Source of the DNA: Bacillota bacterium
GTDB lineage: Bacteria; Bacillota; UBA4882; UBA8346
Assembly (NCBI GenBank): GCA_012735315.1
Contig: JAAYHS010000032.1
Coordinates: 1 to 36,931 of the forward strand
Length of the DNA stretch: 36,931 bases
Direction of reading: 5' to 3'
Shown here: positions 34,680 through 36,931 of the stretch, in pieces
Position numbering within the stretch: position 1 is the first letter of the stretch
How the letters are laid out: every line of letters starts with the position of its first letter
Program-made: the position numbers and the translations under genes
The notes under the pieces: model-generated
Seen by the model: the letters and a program-made list of their open reading frames with translations, nothing else
What the model was told of the DNA's origin: nothing
The model's database searches: none

Positions 34680-35753
34680 GTGAGCGAAATCAGACTGCTA
34701 TCGGTTGATAATCTGAAAGACGGCATGCATCTCGCCAAAAACGTATATCGGAACGACGGCAATGTTTTATTGGCCAAGGGAGTCTGTTTACACCGCGGGT
34801 ATATCGAAAAGTTGAAAGATTTCGGGATCGCTTCCGTCTATATTGTCGATGATTCGGTGGGCAGGGTTGAAATTGATGAATTGGTTACCGAGCAGACAAG
34901 AAACGAGGCGACTCGAATCGTTCGGGAAACCATGCAAAATATTAAAAATGCCCGGACTCCGGAAGGGGAAAAAGTAATCCGGATCGTCGACAGCATTACC
35001 GAGGAATTGATTCACAATCCGAACATCATCGTCAATTTGGTGGAGATCCGGGCGATGAACGATTATACTTTCGCCCATTGTCTTGGGGTGGGCATCTTGG
35101 CGATGGTGACCGGGATCGGCTTGGGGTATGACTATAAACGTTTAAAGGAATTGGGAATCGGCGCGCTCTTACATGATGTCGGCAAAGCGCTCATCCCCGA
35201 TGAAATCCTCTATAAACCGGGACAGCTTTCCCAAGCCGAATATGAAGCGATCAAGTCCCATACCAAACTGGGTTATGAAATTATCCGGGATTGTAAACAA
35301 TTTAGTATGTCTTCGGCTTATGTGGCCTGGCAGCATCATGAAAAATATGACGGCGGCGGGTATCCATGCGGCTTAAAGGGGGAAGCGATTCATGAGTATG
35401 CGAGGATCACCGCGTTAGCCGATGTCTATGACGCTTTAACCACCAGCCGTTCATACCGGGAACAGATTATGCCCCATGAGGCCATTGAATATTTGCGGGA
35501 TGCGGAAGGTATCGCGTTTGATCCGAATATTGCCGAGGTTTTTTTGGAAAAGATCGCTCCTTTTCCGGTGGGCAGTCTGGTTTTGCTTAACAATGGCGAA
35601 AAGGCGGTAGTTGTCAGGATCAATCCGGAATTTCCGGGCCGGCCGGTAGTGGCCGCGGTGATCGACAGTTCGGGGAGCAGATTGGAAACACCGGTGGAAC
35701 GGGATCTGAAGAAGGATCTGACGCTTTTTATTACGAAGGTGTTGGATGACTGA
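34680..35753 (+). CDS. HD-GYP domain phosphodiesterase
   Basis: HD-GYP proteins hydrolyse cyclic-di-GMP. The 357 aa protein has an N-terminal domain of about 115 residues (DNLKDGMHLAKNVYRNDGNV) and the full HD-GYP signature: HD at 165-166 in LLHDVGKALIPDEIL, HHEKYDGGGYP (219-229, GYP at 227-229) and RITALADVYDALTTSRSYR. A short C-terminal PilZ-like or sensor strand region follows. GTG at 34680 is chosen since it gives an N-terminus that starts with the conserved domain; an upstream in-frame TTG at 34623 is not excluded. No output or receiver domain is attached. Confidence 0.87.
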   Translation: MSEIRLLSVDNLKDGMHLAKNVYRNDGNVLLAKGVCLHRGYIEKLKDFGIASVYIVDDSVGRVEIDELVTEQTRNEATRIVRETMQNIKNARTPEGEKVIRIVDSITEELIHNPNIIVNLVEIRAMNDYTFAHCLGVGILAMVTGIGLGYDYKRLKELGIGALLHDVGKALIPDEILYKPGQLSQAEYEAIKSHTKLGYEIIRDCKQFSMSSAYVAWQHHEKYDGGGYPCGLKGEAIHEYARITALADVYDALTTSRSYREQIMPHEAIEYLRDAEGIAFDPNIAEVFLEKIAPFPVGSLVLLNNGEKAVVVRINPEFPGRPVVAAVIDSSGSRLETPVERDLKKDLTLFITKVLDD

Positions 35754-35759
35754 CGACCG

Positions 35760-35926
35760 CAGATTACGCAGATAACACCACTGACGACCACTGATTGACC
35801 GCTGATTACACAGATTACACGGATTATACTGATAACAACGCTGATTGACCGCGGATTACGCAGATTACGCTGATTGCGCTGATAACACCACAGATTACGC
35901 GGATTGGGCTGATAATATGGATTAAG
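35760..35926 (+). repeat. Degenerate GATTACNCN repeats after the HD-GYP gene
   Basis: Starting seven bases after the stop codon, about 165 bases consist of imperfect words such as GATTACGCA, GATTACACA, GATTACACG and GATTGCGCT, interrupted by GACCACTGATTGACCGCT. It is the irregular relative of the arrays at 27456 and 36596, in the same orientation. Confidence 0.85.
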
Positions 35927-35948
35927 AGATTCCCGACGGTTGGTTTAT

Positions 35949-35957
35949 TGTTATAAT
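35949..35957 (+). promoter_or_regulatory. Extended -10 promoter of lemA
   Basis: TGTTATAAT (35949-35957) is a perfect -10 with the TGN extension. No good -35 is found 17 bases upstream, which is usual for extended -10 promoters. The lemA start is about 60 bases further. Confidence 0.5.
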
Positions 35958-36017
35958 TGTAATTTTAACGAAACAATTGTTTTGGTTTGACGTTAATTTA
36001 ATTGAGGAGGGATTTGT

Positions 36018-36590
36018 TTGAAGAAGTCTTATATTTTTTTGGGAATCGTTGCGGTTTTGATTCTTTTATTGGTGATTCCCCTCGGCATGTTTATTTCTTA
36101 TTCCAATAGTTTTAAGGCTTTGAACAATGAAATCGAAGCGCAGATGAAGCAGATCGACAATATTCTATTGCGGCGGCACGATCTGATTCCGAATCTGGTG
36201 AATTCGGTGAAAGGTTATCTGGCCCATGAAAAAGAGATCTTTACCAATCTGGATAACGCCCGGAACCGGCTTTTGGAGGCCAATACCGTCCAAGAGAAAG
36301 CCGCCGCCAGCAACGCTCTGGGATCGGCCCTTAACCGGCTGCTGATGGTGGTTGAAAACTATCCGCAATTAAAAGCCAATGAACAAGTCAACCGGTTAAT
36401 GGACAGTCTGGAAGGGACCGAAAACCGGTTGGCGGTAGAAAGAAAACGTTATAATGATCTGGTTAAGGAGTATAACAATAAAGTGGAATTATTCCCGGGG
36501 AATATTTTCGCGGTAATGGTAGGCGCCACCAAGAAAGATTATTTTGAAGTTCCGGAAACGGTGAGGGAGAATCCGGAAGTCAACCTTTGA
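36018..36590 (+). CDS. lemA: LemA family protein
   Basis: LemA proteins are small membrane-anchored helical proteins of uncertain function, thought to display their helical domain at the cell surface. The 190 aa protein has one N-terminal membrane helix (about residues 5-27), then the family signature NEIEAQMKQIDNILLRRHDL, IPNLVNSVKGY, and the C-terminal VERKRYNDLVKEYN and FPGNIFAVMVG. TTG at 36018 has GAGGAGGG upstream. A further secreted or membrane protein gene follows, the common arrangement for lemA. Confidence 0.94.
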   Translation: MKKSYIFLGIVAVLILLLVIPLGMFISYSNSFKALNNEIEAQMKQIDNILLRRHDLIPNLVNSVKGYLAHEKEIFTNLDNARNRLLEANTVQEKAAASNALGSALNRLLMVVENYPQLKANEQVNRLMDSLEGTENRLAVERKRYNDLVKEYNNKVELFPGNIFAVMVGATKKDYFEVPETVRENPEVNL

Positions 36591-36595
36591 CCGCT

Positions 36596-36748
36596 GATTA
36601 CGCTGATTACGCTGATTACACTGATTACACTGATTACACTGATTACGCGGATGACGCAGATGGCGCAGATATCGCAGATGACGCAGATGACGCTGATATC
36701 GCAGATGACGCAGATGACGCTGATGACGCTGATGACGCGGATGGCGCT
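36596..36748 (+). repeat. Second tandem array of seventeen 9-bp GATNACGCN units
   Basis: Seventeen consecutive units of 9 bases begin five bases after the lemA stop. Units 1-6 are GATTACGCT/ACT/GCG; from unit 7 on they are GATGACGCN, with two copies of a 27-bp pattern (GATATCGCA, GATGACGCA, GATGACGCT). The array lies inside the lemA to next-gene spacer. The Asp/Ala frame through it lacks a ribosome binding site. Confidence 0.9.
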
Positions 36749-36820
36749 GATGGGAAGGCGGGGGGCAATACTCTGGATATTTAATACTTTTCGCCGTATT
36801 TGGATGATGGAGGGAAATTC

Positions 36821-36931
36821 ATGAATAAGCGATGGTTCGGTCTGATCATCGCCCTTTTTTTAATGGGGCGGTTTGCGGGCGCGGCTTTTGGGTTGGAACC
36901 TTTTAAAATCGATCAATATGTGATTGATCGG
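36821..36931 (+). CDS. Secreted or membrane protein, cut by the window end
   Basis: Only the first 37 codons are present. ATG at 36821 has GGAGGG 8 bases upstream. The start is a clear signal peptide (MNKRWFGLIIALFLMGRFAG then AAFG), and the mature part begins with LEPFKIDQYVIDR. Next to lemA one expects either a DUF2207 (YciQ-like) membrane protein or a TPM-domain (YgcG-like) protein. The FKIDQYVID start fits DUF2207 somewhat better, but this is a guess. Confidence 0.6.
   Translation, partial: MNKRWFGLIIALFLMGRFAGAAFGLEPFKIDQYVIDR

Noticed and set aside
36587-36784. Open frame encoding Asp/Ala/Tyr repeats after lemA
   Set aside because: It starts inside the end of lemA and follows the repeat array exactly, with no independent translation signal.

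Overview
The window reads like a chromosomal segment of an endospore-forming Firmicutes lineage that also has an outer membrane. Spore formation is indicated by yqfC, yqfD and a spoIID-type gene placed among housekeeping genes. An outer membrane is suggested by three tandem small secreted beta-barrel proteins (7062-9243, minus strand) that all end in an aromatic-x-Phe signature. Diderm Firmicutes such as the Limnochordia/Hydrogenispora group are the kind of organism I would look at first; this is inference, since no rRNA or tRNA gene is present.

Layout. 1-1229: a short inverted-repeat element abuts an AT-rich gene for a TPR protein fused to an archaemetzincin-like domain that has lost its catalytic residues. 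1461-2798: replicative helicase dnaB. 2975-7042: a thiamine uptake operon (sigma-A promoter, TPP riboswitch, terminator, thiB-thiP-thiQ). 7062-9243: three paralogous beta-barrel genes on the minus strand. 9452-17216: a tightly packed cluster yqfC-yqfD-phoH-pgpH-ybeY-dgkA/PAP2-cdd-GNAT-era. 17209-24483: spoIID-queA-tgt-yajC-(small membrane protein)-secD-secF. 24629-28287: small or accessory genes (coiled-coil protein, TPR membrane protein, YfbR-like HD protein, lytic transglycosylase). 28618-36590: uppP, recJ, bifunctional rel, dtd, an HD-GYP protein and lemA. The window ends inside a secreted or membrane protein gene.

How the genes fit together. The dominant themes are envelope building and recycling (uppP, DgkA/PAP2, lytic transglycosylase, SpoIID), protein export (yajC-secD-secF), RNA maturation (ybeY, era, queA, tgt, dtd) and nucleotide second messengers (PgpH for c-di-AMP, HD-GYP for c-di-GMP, Rel for ppGpp). 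Many genes overlap by 1-32 bases, which suggests translational coupling.

The spaces between genes are unusually rich in short degenerate repeats of at least five types: a 9-bp GATNACGCN tandem repeat found directly after several stop codons, a 38-40 bp repeat arranged in opposite polarities between recJ and rel, a CTGTGTCTCTGCG-type hairpin, a CTGATTCCTGACCACTG-type word and a GTTCCGGGTTCCGC-type hairpin. The most unusual items are the TPR/pseudo-archaemetzincin protein, the two 17-unit 9-bp arrays, the two-polarity repeat field, and a perfect-consensus promoter followed within about 50 nt by a terminator (21575-21658).
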